DNA of 34,392 nt from Planctomycetota bacterium (GCA_018970165.1 JAGWWZ010000041.1:1-34392); one strand, 5' to 3'; numbered from the stretch's first letter, positions 8,569-17,779 are shown. Made by a program: numbers and translations. Notes: a model not told the origin generated them from the letters alone.

Positions 8569-9846
8569 TCATCTTCTCGTCGCGAATGTATCCGGGGCAC
8601 ATACTCGCTCGCATGAACCTCGACGGAATCGCCATGTCAAACCAGCCGCAAGCCAATAGCTCTCGAGCGAACTGGTTGTGAAGGGCCCCAATTGCTCGGA
8701 ATCGAAAAACATCCCGCCCCCCATCATGTCCAAGTCGATACCGGGAAGGAAGTCGGTAACCCCCAACCCCAGCGACATACGATGTTGACAGGTGACGGCG
8801 AGTAGTGCTTGGGAGTAATAGACAACGGGTAGCCCGCCCGTCTGCGTAACACCTCCAAGATTCAAACCCGGGGATGGATCGAGGGGGTTTTCAGCCCAAA
8901 CATATCCTGCGCGATACCGATAACGACCTTGTGTCCATTGCGTTCCCAGTTGCACGACGAACTGATTGTCGTAGACCGGGCTGTACATTTCGGCGTCATC
9001 CCAATACTTGTACAGGAGATCCATCGCCAATAAAAGTTTTCCATCGAAGAACGCCGTATTCGCGACCCCAAAGCCGAGGTTTTGTGGCATATCCATCAGG
9101 ACGTCAATGTTCGGATTGTAATTTAGGAAGTTCAATGAAATGGCGTTCTTAAATTTGAAACTCTGCTGTGTCTGATAATACGCACCCAGCGTCGTTGCCT
9201 CAGTCAATTGATAATTGGCACCGAGTGTTCCTCGAAGTGCATAATCGGGGGTCATGCCCCCAACTCCGACGAACGGACCATCGTAATAAGCGATCCCCAA
9301 CGAGGTCGTGGTGCCAAATGATAAGCGATCCGTTAGCTTTATCCCCATCGAGACGGGAGCGTTCAACAGAAGCAGAGAGGTATTTGTGCCATTGCTCTGC
9401 GGGACATGGCGATAATCCGCTGCTGCACCCGCAGTCGTAACCATCCCCGTTCCAACAACAACATCGAGACCTAAGATCTCGCTCAAATCCTGAGTGATGC
9501 CGACATTGGTAAGTGGAGTACCCGGCGCAGCGGACTTTGCAGAGAATGGCTGAATGAGATCTTGCCCTACCGTCGGAAGATTGCTGGTCTGGGTCAAATT
9601 CATCGTCGGTTCGACCCAACCACCACTGAATAGGAACTGAGTTCCACGGAACTGAGTCAGGGTCGCAGGATTCCCGTTCAAACTGCTCGTTAGATCCTGT
9701 GGCCTCGCGATGCTCGCACCACCCATCGCCCCGGAGGCTGGCATCAAGGTATTATGCAGTTCCGTACCAAACGACTGAGCCCACGCCTCATGCGACGCTC
9801 CCGCAAGCGATGCAGCCAAAGCCCATGCCCAAGTAAATCTACGCAT
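8569..9846 (-). CDS. FadL/TodX-type outer membrane protein
   Basis: A 425-residue predicted beta-barrel. A signal peptide (residues 1-23, 'AWALAASLAGASHEAWA' then Q) is followed by the FadL-type opening 'FGTELHNTLMPASGAMGGASIARPQD', 'SSLNGNPATLTQFRGTQF'. Many alternating aromatic/Gly strands follow, for example 'LGANYQLTEATTLGAYYQTQQSFKF', and a final strand 'SYWLAAGLTWRF' with a short 16-residue tail. The family forms outer-membrane pores for hydrophobic compounds such as long-chain fatty acids. The start is ATG 9846, with GGAG 7 bases upstream; a TTG two codons earlier is less likely. It lies downstream of lolD on the same strand but 239 bp away, so it may have its own promoter. The substrate cannot be inferred. 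Confidence 0.72.
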   Translation of the reverse strand: MRRFTWAWALAASLAGASHEAWAQSFGTELHNTLMPASGAMGGASIARPQDLTSSLNGNPATLTQFRGTQFLFSGGWVEPTMNLTQTSNLPTVGQDLIQPFSAKSAAPGTPLTNVGITQDLSEILGLDVVVGTGMVTTAGAAADYRHVPQSNGTNTSLLLLNAPVSMGIKLTDRLSFGTTTSLGIAYYDGPFVGVGGMTPDYALRGTLGANYQLTEATTLGAYYQTQQSFKFKNAISLNFLNYNPNIDVLMDMPQNLGFGVANTAFFDGKLLLAMDLLYKYWDDAEMYSPVYDNQFVVQLGTQWTQGRYRYRAGYVWAENPLDPSPGLNLGGVTQTGGLPVVYYSQALLAVTCQHRMSLGLGVTDFLPGIDLDMMGGGMFFDSEQLGPFTTSSLESYWLAAGLTWRFRRGSCERVCAPDTFATRR

Positions 9847-10085
9847 TGCCAATCTCCATCCTTGAATCAGCGTGCCAATACATCACTTCCGTTATCGACT
9901 CTGCGAGACATGAAAAACAAACCTACAACTTTAGCAAGCAAGAATGCCCCAGTTTGCCAGTCGTTAGCCCTTTTTCATCCTGAATTCAAGCAAGCATGCT
10001 AGCAATGCGGAGCCGAGCATTGAACCAAAGTGCAATACATGATGGTCCATCACAGCGAAGTTGGGTACTCAGACGTTGGATACTC

Positions 10086-10781
10086 TTATCCAGTCCTTTC
10101 AACGAGCGATGTGTCTGTTAACTTGCCTCTTCGCAACTCCTGGCAACGGTTCATGCGTCGAGCCAGCGACATGGAGTGAGTCACCACGATCAGCATCGTG
10201 TTCTGCTCCTTTGGCACCTCGAGAAGCAGTTCCCCAACGGTCGCCGCATTATCGCTGTCGAGATTACCGGTCGGTTCATCGGCGAGAACCATGGTCGGCC
10301 GAAGCAAAAGGGCTCTCGCCACCGCAACCCTTTCTCGTTCGCCGCCCGAGAGTTGGCTCGGCAAATGCGTCAGTCGATCGCTGAGGCCGACGCGCTCGAG
10401 CAGTTCCCTCGCTCGGTCGACGTGAGCTTGTGTTGCACGTCCAAAAGCAAGTGAGGGAAGCAGAGTGTTTTCGAGAACATTCCATTGCGGCAACAAGTGA
10501 TGGTCTTGAAAAATAAAACCGATGTGCTGATTTCTGAATCGGGCTTGTTCCACTTCGCCAAGAGCAAACGGGTTGCGACCAGAGACCTCGACCGAGCCAG
10601 ATGTCGGCTGATCCAACGTACCAAGGATCTGCAGCAATGTTGACTTGCCAGCTCCGCTAGGCCCCACGATTGCTAGGTTATCTCCTCGATTCAACTCAAA
10701 GGACAAATGATCCAAGACGACCACATCTTGCCGAGGGTTGGGATATACTTTGCACAGCTCTCGAACTACTAGATCGCTCAT
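10086..10781 (-). CDS. lolD: LolD/MacB-type ABC transporter ATP-binding protein
   Basis: A 231-residue ABC ATPase. The Walker A motif GPSGAGKST is at residues 40-48, the Q-loop Gln at about 92, the signature LSGGE at 144-148, Walker B MVLADEP at 164-170, and the switch His at about 202. The sequence '[19 protein letters not shown]' and '[19 protein letters not shown]' place it in the LolD/FtsE/MacB subfamily, which powers lipoprotein release or other mechanotransmission rather than small-solute import. The ATG at 10781 overlaps the hemQ stop (ATGA), indicating translational coupling. No LolC/E-type permease is adjacent on either side, so its membrane partner must be encoded elsewhere. The exact role (LolD against another MacB-type system) is therefore uncertain. 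Confidence 0.75.
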   Translation of the reverse strand: MSDLVVRELCKVYPNPRQDVVVLDHLSFELNRGDNLAIVGPSGAGKSTLLQILGTLDQPTSGSVEVSGRNPFALGEVEQARFRNQHIGFIFQDHHLLPQWNVLENTLLPSLAFGRATQAHVDRARELLERVGLSDRLTHLPSQLSGGERERVAVARALLLRPTMVLADEPTGNLDSDNAATVGELLLEVPKEQNTMLIVVTHSMSLARRMNRCQELRRGKLTDTSLVERTG

Positions 10782-11620
10782 CGGATGCAGCAATGATCGA
10801 GGATGGCTTCTGGGGAAGCGAGATAGCCGAGGTAGAAGGCTCCGAACTGACCGAATCGTGCGCTGGCCGTGTCGTACCGCATGGTGTAGACGATCTCCTT
10901 AAGAAACTGCGGGTTGCGAGCCCAGAGGGTCACTCCCCATTCCCAATCATCGAGCCCTACCGAAGCGGTAACCAACTGACTAACTCGCCCTGCGAAAGCC
11001 ATCCCGCTTTGAGCATGTTCGGCCATCATTTCGGTTCGTGCAGAAAAAGGTTCCAGGTACCAATTCGCGCTGACGTTGCGGACTTTGTTCATGGGATAGA
11101 AGCACATTGCAGGCCAAGTCGGAAACTCAGGAGCCAGTCTCTGCGCAAGCATGACGGGAAGCCGCCTTTCGTAGGAACTGACTTTGGCCTGAAAAGCAGG
11201 ACTGTTGGGATCTTCGCCGGTGCGGATCAATTTGGCCGCGTACTGTTCTTTGTCGGGGAGATACTCGCTCACTTCGGACATAGAAACAAAGGAGTACGTT
11301 GGTTCAAGGGCTTGTCCTAGGCGTGTGGCCATAAGGCGCTGATGGACTCGATCGATCCGCAGAGGATCAGGATCCATCATGACGAGTCCCAGGTCTGCTT
11401 TGTGGCCGCTGATGATGAACGATTGAAGGCGTTGCGGGCGGTCGGCAACATCGTTGAGTACATCGCAGAATTGCTGCCGGTCTCGACTTATGTGAAGCGG
11501 ATCCAGTCGAGCAAGTTCAGATCGGTTCCAGCGATAGAAGAAATGGCTACAGTGCCAACCCTGGACAGGAATCAGGGATGGCTCGGGCAGGGAGGCGGGG
11601 TTGGAATGGGGATGGTTCAT
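10778..11620 (-). CDS. hemQ: Coproheme decarboxylase (HemQ/ChdC, chlorite dismutase family)
   Basis: A 280-residue chlorite-dismutase-family protein. It matches the coproheme decarboxylase branch, which completes heme synthesis by the coproporphyrin-dependent route using H2O2. 'MCFYPMNKVR' contains the expected catalytic Tyr (Y175), and 'MMAEHAQSG' supplies the proximal heme His (H202). The long C-terminal signature 'GLDDWEWGVTLWARNP ... EIVYTMRYDTASARFGQFGAFYLG' is typical. True chlorite dismutases carry a distal Arg in place of this Tyr segment. The start at 11620 is preferred over 11680, which would overlap sthA; ACGGAG lies about 10 bases upstream. It is 25 bp after sthA and overlaps lolD at the stop codon. 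Confidence 0.88.
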   Translation of the reverse strand: MNHPHSNPASLPEPSLIPVQGWHCSHFFYRWNRSELARLDPLHISRDRQQFCDVLNDVADRPQRLQSFIISGHKADLGLVMMDPDPLRIDRVHQRLMATRLGQALEPTYSFVSMSEVSEYLPDKEQYAAKLIRTGEDPNSPAFQAKVSSYERRLPVMLAQRLAPEFPTWPAMCFYPMNKVRNVSANWYLEPFSARTEMMAEHAQSGMAFAGRVSQLVTASVGLDDWEWGVTLWARNPQFLKEIVYTMRYDTASARFGQFGAFYLGYLASPEAILDHCCIR

Positions 11621-11645
11621 AGGATGCTGGCTCCGTAACGAAGGC

Positions 11646-13028
11646 TCAGAACAGACGGTTGTATCCGTTGAGCGCTGCAACGCGATACGCCTCTGCCATC
11701 GTTGGGTAGTTGAAGGTGGTTTTGATAAAGTACTCCAGCGTGTTGTTGGGATGGGGCTGTTTCATGATAGCTTGGCCGATGTGGACGATCTCCGACGCGT
11801 TGGGGCCGAAGCAATGGACCCCGAGAATTTCGAGCGTTTCGCGATGGAAGAGCAGTTTGAGCATCCCAACAGCACGACCGGTGATCTGCGCTCGCGCCAA
11901 ACTGCGGAACTGAGAGTGCCCCACTTCATAGGGAATCTTCGACGCGGTCAGTTCCCGCTCGGTCTTGCCGATAGAACTGATCTCCGGACTGGTATAGATA
12001 CCTGTCGGAATATCCGTTAAGCGAAGGTCGTTCTCCTCTCCCATCAAATGTTGTGCAGCAGCGCGACCCTGCATGTACGCGGCGCTCGCAAGCGATGGAA
12101 AGCCGATCACATCCCCAACGGCATACACATTCGGACAACTGGTCTGGAAACAATCGTTGACTTCGATGAACCCGCGTGCGTTCGTGGTCAAACCGACTGC
12201 GGGGAGATCGAGCGATTCGGTATTGCCCGATCGACCATTGGCCCACAAGAGGATATCGGTTTTGACCTGCTTGCCACTCTCCAAATACAGAACCACCCCA
12301 TCGTCGCGGGGTTCGATTTTGGAAAAGTTTTCATTGTGCCGAATGATCACTCCCAACTCTCGCATCTGGTAACTGAGAGCATCGATAATCTCGTCGTCGA
12401 GGAACTCGAGCAGTTTTGCTCGCGTGTTGACCAAGTTGACTTTGATCGACAGATTCCGAAACATCGAGGCGTACTCGCAACCGATGACTCCCGCGCCGTA
12501 GATCGTGATCGATTGAGGTTTGAAGGAGAGATCGAGAATCGTATCGCTGTCGAAAATGCGAGGATGCGCGAAGTCCACTCCTTGCGGACGAAAAGGCCGG
12601 GAGCCAGTGGCGATGATGATATGCTCACCGCGGATTCGGGTATCGCTATTGATTTCAATCGTGTGGGGATCGATAAATTTGGCGACTCCTGAAAGCACCG
12701 GGACGTTGTTTCGCTCGTAGAACGTCTGTCGCATCGATACTTGCTTAGCGATGATCGACTTGCTGCTGGCTCGCAACTGGGCAAAGGTGGGATTGATATG
12801 GATCCCTAGTTCCCGAATGATCGGGTTATTCATCGCTTCCATCGCGGAATAGATGGAGAATCGGAGTGCTTTGCTGGGGATGGTTCCCCAGTGGGTGCAA
12901 CCGCCACCGATCTGCTTGTAAGCCTCGATGACCGCGGTTCTGCGGCCCCCTTTGGCCGCTTGCATCGCGGCTCCTTCTCCACCCGGGCCGGTTCCAATGA
13001 CCACCACGTCAAACCGTTGCTCAACCAT
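11646..13028 (-). CDS. sthA: Soluble pyridine nucleotide transhydrogenase
   Basis: A 460-residue FAD enzyme of the pyridine nucleotide-disulfide oxidoreductase fold. The FAD-binding GTGPGGEG lies at residues 12-19. The active-site region reads '[15 protein letters not shown]', in which Thr48 stands where dihydrolipoamide dehydrogenase has its second redox Cys, so there is no CxxxxC pair; this is the hallmark of SthA/UdhA. A second nucleotide-binding motif '[15 protein letters not shown]' and the dimerisation domain ('[33 protein letters not shown]') are intact. It balances NADH and NADPH pools in the cytoplasm. I chose ATG 13028 because AGGA lies about 8-9 bases upstream. It is the first gene of a sthA-hemQ-lolD operon. 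Confidence 0.92.
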   Translation of the reverse strand: MVEQRFDVVVIGTGPGGEGAAMQAAKGGRRTAVIEAYKQIGGGCTHWGTIPSKALRFSIYSAMEAMNNPIIRELGIHINPTFAQLRASSKSIIAKQVSMRQTFYERNNVPVLSGVAKFIDPHTIEINSDTRIRGEHIIIATGSRPFRPQGVDFAHPRIFDSDTILDLSFKPQSITIYGAGVIGCEYASMFRNLSIKVNLVNTRAKLLEFLDDEIIDALSYQMRELGVIIRHNENFSKIEPRDDGVVLYLESGKQVKTDILLWANGRSGNTESLDLPAVGLTTNARGFIEVNDCFQTSCPNVYAVGDVIGFPSLASAAYMQGRAAAQHLMGEENDLRLTDIPTGIYTSPEISSIGKTERELTASKIPYEVGHSQFRSLARAQITGRAVGMLKLLFHRETLEILGVHCFGPNASEIVHIGQAIMKQPHPNNTLEYFIKTTFNYPTMAEAYRVAALNGYNRLF

Positions 13029-13085
13029 TGCTTCGTTCCTAGAAACTTCCTTGGTTAACAAACACTAACCATGAGCATATCGGCA

Positions 13086-13110
13086 ATCGGGACGGTGCGG
13101 TACTCCCGAT
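13086..13110 (-). terminator. Hairpin just after thiG (possible terminator)
   Basis: A 7-bp perfect stem, ATCGGGA (13086-13092) with TCCCGAT (13104-13110), and an 11-base loop begin 5 bases past the thiG stop. No T-run follows on the minus strand, so it would not be a classical intrinsic terminator. It may instead be an mRNA-end stabiliser or chance. Confidence 0.25.
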
Positions 13111-13114
13111 GGTC

Positions 13115-13975
13115 TTACCAAGGCCGCGACGTGATCAATCCTTCTTCGGGACTGCTAGCGGTCGCATACAACCTTTTCGGGATACGACCCGAGAGAAAGG
13201 CAAGGCGGCCCGCGATGGCGGCATGCCGAACGGCGGTCGCCATGCCGACGGGATTGCGGGCATGTGCGATTGCGGTGTTGAGAAGAACACCATCAGCCCC
13301 GAGTTCGAACGCTTGCGCTACATCGCTTGCGGTTCCCACCCCTGCATCGACGATCACGGGATAACCTGGGTCGTCGGACTTGAGATACTCAAGAATGATT
13401 TTTAGGTTATTGGGGTTGAGGATCCCTTGACCGCTGCCGATGGGCGATCCTGCGGGCATTACGCTCGCTGCTCCGGCATCTTTCAATCGAACGGCCATAA
13501 TTGGGCAATCGCTGGTATAGCAGAGGACTTGAAACCCATCATCGACGAGTCGTTTGCATGCTTCTAGGGTTGCGATCGGATCGGGAAGGAGTGTCTTGGT
13601 ATCTCCAAGGACCTCGAGTTTGACCCAGTCCGCCCCAGGGTTCTCCAGCGAACGGAGTATCTCACGCCCCAATCGAGCAACGCGGACAGCATCCATCGCA
13701 TTGAAGCAACCAGCAGTATTTGGAAGAAGCGTGTACTTCTTTAGGTCGATGAAGTCGAGAAGATTTTTCCCCTGGCGATCGTACAGTTTCTCCCGTCGGA
13801 CAGCGACGGTGACGCAATCGGAACCGCTCGCAGCCAACGAGTCACGCATCAATTCGTTGGTGTCGTATTTTCCAGTTCCGAGAATTAGTCGACTGGCTAA
13901 TGTTTTTCCTGCCACGCTTAGCGGCGCGTCCGCGATGCTCCCCGCATGAGCTTGAATGATGTCGGCTGTGGTCAT
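13115..13975 (-). CDS. thiG: Thiazole synthase ThiG
   Basis: A 286-residue TIM-barrel enzyme that forms the thiazole phosphate of thiamine from deoxyxylulose-5-phosphate, dehydroglycine and ThiS thiocarboxylate. The motif 'LGTGKY' lies near residue 32 and 'LLPNTAGC' at 83-90. 'WVKLEVLGD' carries the Schiff-base Lys (K119). The phosphate-binding '[13 protein letters not shown]' and '[29 protein letters not shown]' are intact. ATG 13975 shares one base with the thiS stop (TGATG); a GTG one codon earlier is possible. Translation is probably coupled to ThiS, its sulfur-carrier partner. ThiF, ThiH/ThiO and ThiE are not in the window. Confidence 0.95.
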   Translation of the reverse strand: MTTADIIQAHAGSIADAPLSVAGKTLASRLILGTGKYDTNELMRDSLAASGSDCVTVAVRREKLYDRQGKNLLDFIDLKKYTLLPNTAGCFNAMDAVRVARLGREILRSLENPGADWVKLEVLGDTKTLLPDPIATLEACKRLVDDGFQVLCYTSDCPIMAVRLKDAGAASVMPAGSPIGSGQGILNPNNLKIILEYLKSDDPGYPVIVDAGVGTASDVAQAFELGADGVLLNTAIAHARNPVGMATAVRHAAIAGRLAFLSGRIPKRLYATASSPEEGLITSRPW

Positions 13976-14184
13976 CACCCGCCTCCCACCAAGGTGACCA
14001 CTTCGATCCGATCACCCTCTTTCACGCATTGCGATGCGTAATGGGAACGGGGAACGATTTCCAGATTGACTTCCACCGCACAGTATCGGGGTTCGACACC
14101 GGAACGTTCCAATAGATCAAGAATGGTCATCGCTTCGTCGACCTCTTCCTCATTACCATTGAACTCGATCGTTACCGTGGACAT
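13975..14184 (-). CDS. thiS: Sulfur carrier protein ThiS
   Basis: A 69-residue ubiquitin-like sulfur carrier. It starts '[21 protein letters not shown]' and ends in the required Gly-Gly ('VVTLVGGG'), whose terminal carboxylate is adenylated and thiocarboxylated before donating sulfur to ThiG. The conserved 'VAVEVN' region is here '[15 protein letters not shown]'. The start ATG at 14184 is 4 bases after the leuD stop, with GGGGA inside the leuD end about 8 bases upstream, so it is probably cotranscribed with leuCD. Confidence 0.92.
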   Translation of the reverse strand: MSTVTIEFNGNEEEVDEAMTILDLLERSGVEPRYCAVEVNLEIVPRSHYASQCVKEGDRIEVVTLVGGG

Positions 14185-14188
14185 TTAT

Positions 14189-14782
14189 TCATTCCCCAAA
14201 TCGGGACTGCTCGTATGCGGTGATTTTTTCTACGTGTTCCAAGGTCAACCCGATATCATCCAGACCATGCAGTAAACAATGTCGGCGGAAGGGTTCTACC
14301 TCGAACGATGCACGGAATCCGTGACTGTCGGTAACGGTGCATGTCTGGAGGTCGATCGTCAGGTGATAGGGTTCGTGATTGGCGTGATGCTGGAACAGAG
14401 CTTCGACCTGATCTTCCCGCAGAACGATCGGCAGCACTCCGTTCTTGAAGCAATTGTTGTAGAAGATATCTGCAAAGGAAGGGGCAATAACCGAACGAAT
14501 GCCGAAATCCTCGATCGCCCAGACGGCGTGTTCGCGTGAGGAACCGCTCCCGAAATTCCGACGAGCGACAAGGATCTTGGCCCCTTGGTTGCGAGGGAGA
14601 TTCAGCTCAAACGCGGGATTGGGCGTCCCATCGGGATTGCTCCGCCAATCGTAAAACAAGTATTGGCCGAAACCCGACCGTTCGATCCGCTTGAGGAATT
14701 GCTTTGGGATAATTTGATCGGTGTCGACGTTCGCACGGTCCATGGTAGCGACGACACCGGTCAATTGCTGAAATGGTTGCAT
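14189..14782 (-). CDS. leuD: 3-isopropylmalate dehydratase small subunit
   Basis: A 197-residue small subunit of isopropylmalate isomerase, which with LeuC converts 2-isopropylmalate to 3-isopropylmalate in leucine synthesis. The N-terminus '[31 protein letters not shown]' matches the LeuD family from its first residue. I therefore place the start at 14782, although the frame is open a further 64 codons upstream across the leuC end. The substrate-binding '[15 protein letters not shown]' and '[16 protein letters not shown]' are intact. The gene begins 34 bp after leuC. The ribosome-binding site is weak, suggesting coupling to leuC translation. Confidence 0.95.
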   Translation of the reverse strand: MQPFQQLTGVVATMDRANVDTDQIIPKQFLKRIERSGFGQYLFYDWRSNPDGTPNPAFELNLPRNQGAKILVARRNFGSGSSREHAVWAIEDFGIRSVIAPSFADIFYNNCFKNGVLPIVLREDQVEALFQHHANHEPYHLTIDLQTCTVTDSHGFRASFEVEPFRRHCLLHGLDDIGLTLEHVEKITAYEQSRFGE

Positions 14783-14816
14783 ATTGTTGAGTGATTCCGG
14801 ATGAAGTGATTCTCTT

Positions 14817-16238
14817 CTAGGAGCGATATTTCCAGTCGCGAATATCGATAAAGCGTCCTTCGACTGCCGCTGCGGCAGCCATTGCAGGGGAGACCAAGTG
14901 GGTTCGTCCTCCCTTTCCTTGCCTCCCTTCAAAATTTCGATTCGATGTCGAAGCGCATCGCTCTCCGGGTGCAAGGCGATCGGGGTTCATGGCCAAGCAC
15001 ATACTGCAACCTGCTTCTCGCCAATCGAATCCCGATTCCTTGAAGATGCGATCCAGCCCCTCGGCTTCGGCTTGCTTCTTGACTTGACCACTTCCAGGCA
15101 CGACCATCGCTTGAACTTGGCCGCTGACTCGGTAGCCTTTGACGACATTGGCCGCCGCGCGCAGATCTTCGATGCGAGCGTTGGTACACGAACCGATGAA
15201 GACCCGTTGGATGGGAACATCGGCGATCGGCGTACCCGCTTGCAAGCCCATATACTCAAGCGCGCTGGCAGTACTCTTGCGTTCGGTTTCATCGTCGAAC
15301 TGTTGAGGACTCGGAACTCGCGACGAGATCGAGATGACTTGCCCTGGGTTGGTTCCCCACGTTACCTGCGGCTCGATATCCTGCCCTCGAAAGATATCGA
15401 CGCGATCGTATAGAGCTCCGGGGTCTGACGGAAGTGTGTTCCAGAATGCTACCGCCTTATCGAAATCCTTCGGTGCAAACGGGCGGCCTCGGAGATATTC
15501 GACGGTTTTCGAATCGGGAGCGATCATGCCAGCTCGAGCTCCCGCCTCGATCGACATGTTGCATACCGTCATACGCTGTTCCATGCCAAAGCTGCGAATG
15601 ACTTCCCCCGTGTACTCGAGCACATAGCCTGTGCCACCCGCAGTGGTCAGTTTGCCGATGATGTACAGAATCAAATCCTTGGCGGTTACACCCGGCGCGA
15701 GCGAACCATCGACACGAAGCTCATAGGTTTTGGGTGTGTACTGAAGGAGCGTCTGTGTGGCGAGGACATGCTCTACTTCGCTCGTACCTATTCCAAAGGC
15801 CAAGGCACCAAAAGCGCCGTGCGTCGCTGTGTGCGAATCGCCGCAGACGATGGTCATCCCCGGCTGCGTGTAGCCCAGTTCCGGGCCAATGATATGGACA
15901 ATCCCTTGGCGAATATCATTCAGATCGTATAGCTGGATGCCAAATTCCTTGCAGTTGTTTCGAAGGGTATCGACTTGCTGACGGGAAATCGGGTCTGCGA
16001 TCGGAAGCGAACGATCGGTTGTCGGGACGTTGTGGTCCGGAGTTGCGATGGTCCGCTCGGGCCGTCGGACTTTTCGCCCTGCCAGCCTCAGCCCCTCAAA
16101 GGCCTGTGGGCTGGTGACTTCATGAACCAGATGCAGGTCAATGTAGAGGATCGCCTGCTTGCCAGGTTCGTGGTGAACGACGTGATGGTCCCAGATCTTC
16201 TGGAACATGGTGCGGGGGGATGCGGCGGTAGAGGCCAT
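14817..16238 (-). CDS. leuC: 3-isopropylmalate dehydratase large subunit
   Basis: A 473-residue aconitase-fold large subunit binding a [4Fe-4S] cluster. The expected ligands are C351 ('FIGSCTNAR') and C411/C414 ('[12 protein letters not shown]'). '[33 protein letters not shown]' is the family's conserved substrate/cluster region. The start is set at ATG 16238 ('[21 protein letters not shown]'), close to the usual LeuC beginning; a longer in-frame reading to 16340 would overlap the candidate promoter. First gene of leuC-leuD-thiS-thiG, divergent from a TerB-like gene 263 bp away. Confidence 0.95.
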   Translation of the reverse strand: MASTAASPRTMFQKIWDHHVVHHEPGKQAILYIDLHLVHEVTSPQAFEGLRLAGRKVRRPERTIATPDHNVPTTDRSLPIADPISRQQVDTLRNNCKEFGIQLYDLNDIRQGIVHIIGPELGYTQPGMTIVCGDSHTATHGAFGALAFGIGTSEVEHVLATQTLLQYTPKTYELRVDGSLAPGVTAKDLILYIIGKLTTAGGTGYVLEYTGEVIRSFGMEQRMTVCNMSIEAGARAGMIAPDSKTVEYLRGRPFAPKDFDKAVAFWNTLPSDPGALYDRVDIFRGQDIEPQVTWGTNPGQVISISSRVPSPQQFDDETERKSTASALEYMGLQAGTPIADVPIQRVFIGSCTNARIEDLRAAANVVKGYRVSGQVQAMVVPGSGQVKKQAEAEGLDRIFKESGFDWREAGCSMCLAMNPDRLAPGERCASTSNRNFEGRQGKGGRTHLVSPAMAAAAAVEGRFIDIRDWKYRS

Positions 16239-16325
16239 CAAAGCTCGGATGGGTTGTGGGGATCGTGAAGGTTTGGAGAATCGCGGAATCGCAGAGACCA
16301 ATTCGGCCAACATGCAACATTGTAG

Positions 16326-16354
16326 ACTAAAGGCCGACACCTTGGCATTGTCAA
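16326..16354 (-). promoter_or_regulatory. Candidate sigma70-type promoter of leuCD-thiSG
   Basis: On the minus strand a perfect -35 TTGACA (16354-16349) is followed after 17 bases by TTTAGT (16331-16326, 4 of 6 to the consensus). A start near 16319 gives a leader of about 80 bases before leuC. No leucine-rich leader peptide or T-box-like structure was recognised in that leader. Confidence 0.45.
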
Positions 16355-16501
16355 GCCAAGATGGTCTCGAAGGACGCGATGTCCGCTGGTCGCGTGGTCC
16401 CTTTCAAGTGTATATTGTGGTCTGATCCACTGACGGCGTAGCCTCTTATGTAGTTCGGGCGACGCGATTTTCGGGACTGTATGAAAGGAATTGATGTTAC
16501 C

Positions 16502-17065
16502 ATGTCCAATACTGATGCACTCCAGAATCGTGTCCGATCGCTGGAAAATGCATTTTTCTCCGAACAAGACCTCCAGCTACTTGCGGGGTTGAAACAGAAG
16601 TTGGATCGGGAATCCGCGATAGCCGAGTTTCAGAAGTCGGCGGGGATCCAAGACCCGGCTGTCCTAGAGGCTCTGTTCAACCTAGGTGTCAGCCCGGCTG
16701 CGGTGGCAGCTCTAAGGGCGTATCCGCTGATCGCAGTCGCTTGGGCAGACGGCAGTACGACTGCCGATGAGATCGCGACGGTCCGAACCATCGCCGCACG
16801 CCACTTCAAGTCCGACTCGGCGGCGGGCGAATTGGTTGAACGTTGGTTGGCTACCCCACCTGCACCTGGAATGCTCGAAGCATGGGAAAGCTGCATCTCT
16901 ACGATGTTTCATGCCATGCCAGCTTCCGAGGCAACCTCCCTCAAAACCAAATTGATCGAAGAGATCAACGAAGTCGCAACCGCCAGCGGTGGTCTGCTCG
17001 GCTGGGGGGCTGTCTCGCAATCAGAAAAGCAGACCATGCAAAGGATCAAGGCGGCCTTGGAGTGA
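16502..17065 (+). CDS. TerB-like helical protein
   Basis: A 187-residue, Ala-rich, mostly helical cytoplasmic protein. An N-terminal helix of coiled-coil character ('MSNTDALQNRVRSLENAFF', 'LLAGLKQKLDRESAIAEFQ') is followed by a region resembling the TerB/tellurite-resistance fold. The latter has 'LIAVAWADGSTTADEIATVRTIAARHF', where the 'A-x-ADG-x(3-4)-E' pattern is the TerB-type acidic motif. A second helical bundle is rich in Met, Glu and Lys. The start at 16502 (MSNTD) is preferred, with AAGGA 12 bases upstream; ATG 16481 would add MKGIDVT. It is the first gene of a rightward run and 23 bp before cysC. No specific role is known to me. Confidence 0.5.
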   Translation: MSNTDALQNRVRSLENAFFSEQDLQLLAGLKQKLDRESAIAEFQKSAGIQDPAVLEALFNLGVSPAAVAALRAYPLIAVAWADGSTTADEIATVRTIAARHFKSDSAAGELVERWLATPPAPGMLEAWESCISTMFHAMPASEATSLKTKLIEEINEVATASGGLLGWGAVSQSEKQTMQRIKAALE

Positions 17066-17088
17066 TCTCCAATCTGTCTTGAGATCCC

Positions 17089-17754
17089 ATGAGCAACGAA
17101 CCTCATATTGTTTGGCATCAAGCCTCTGTCTCCACAGACCAGCGCAACGAGCGTTTTGGCCAACGTGGATGCGTAGTGTGGTTCACGGGGCTGAGCGGTT
17201 CTGGAAAAAGCACAGTCGCCAATGCCGTCGATCGTATACTCTTTGATCGCGGCGCGGCGACCTATCTGCTCGATGGCGATAACGTTCGCCACGACTTGTG
17301 CGCGACGCCGCAAATCTTGGCACCTGTTCATGGCGACGCGTTCGCAACGAGGTTCGGGCTCGGATTCGGCCCCGAGGATCGAGAAGAGAATATCCGCCGC
17401 GTCGGAGCTGTAACTCAGCTGTTTGCTTCTGCCGGACTCATTTGCCTGACGGCATTTGTGAGTCCCTATCGACGCGATCGGGATCGAGTGCGGGCCCATT
17501 GCGTCGGTGAACATGGACTGCCATTTATCGAGGTTTACGTAAATACTCCACTAGAAATCTGCATGCAGAGGGATCCCAAGGGACTCTATCGGAAAGCGAT
17601 TGCGGGCGAGTTGCCGAATTTCACTGGAATTTCCGACCCCTATGAACCTCCGATCTCGCCTGAGTTAGAATTGCACGGCGATGAAAAAGGACCAGAACAA
17701 TTGGCCGCTGACATTGTCACCTATCTCGCAAGCAATCGACTTATCTCTACTTAA
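17089..17754 (+). CDS. cysC: Adenylyl-sulfate kinase
   Basis: A 221-residue APS kinase that phosphorylates adenylyl sulfate to PAPS. The P-loop GLSGSGKST is at residues 34-42. '[11 protein letters not shown]' (60-70) is the substrate motif, '[38 protein letters not shown]' is the conserved core, and '[25 protein letters not shown]' is the C-terminal lid. Between DGDNVRH and the conserved GF-x-x-EDR segment there is an insertion of roughly 17 residues (about 70-87, '[17 protein letters not shown]') compared with the short E. coli-type loop. There is no CysN/CysD neighbour, so it may supply PAPS for sulfotransfer rather than simple assimilation (inference). Confidence 0.93.
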   Translation: MSNEPHIVWHQASVSTDQRNERFGQRGCVVWFTGLSGSGKSTVANAVDRILFDRGAATYLLDGDNVRHDLCATPQILAPVHGDAFATRFGLGFGPEDREENIRRVGAVTQLFASAGLICLTAFVSPYRRDRDRVRAHCVGEHGLPFIEVYVNTPLEICMQRDPKGLYRKAIAGELPNFTGISDPYEPPISPELELHGDEKGPEQLAADIVTYLASNRLIST

Positions 17755-17779
17755 AGGCTTCTTCGAATCAAGGATTATC

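Noticed and set aside
8526-8570. Bidirectional terminator between the short paralogue and the FadL-type gene
   Set aside because: A 7-bp inverted repeat (GATTGAT / ATCAATC) exists, but the 29-base loop has only a weak internal stem and there is no T-run.
10778-11620. True chlorite dismutase
   Set aside because: The Tyr-containing CFYPMNKVR segment and the genomic context fit coproheme decarboxylase rather than chlorite detoxification.
11646-13028. Dihydrolipoamide dehydrogenase or mercuric reductase
   Set aside because: The second redox Cys is replaced by Thr48 and the loop reads GGGCTHWGT, which is the SthA form.
13115-14184. TPP riboswitch controlling thiSG
   Set aside because: thiS follows leuD by 4 bases, leaving no room for a leader, and I found no TPP-type conserved motifs upstream of leuC.
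16239-16319. Leucine leader peptide or attenuator before leuC
   Set aside because: No short frame rich in Leu codons and no terminator hairpin with T-run were seen in the presumed leader.
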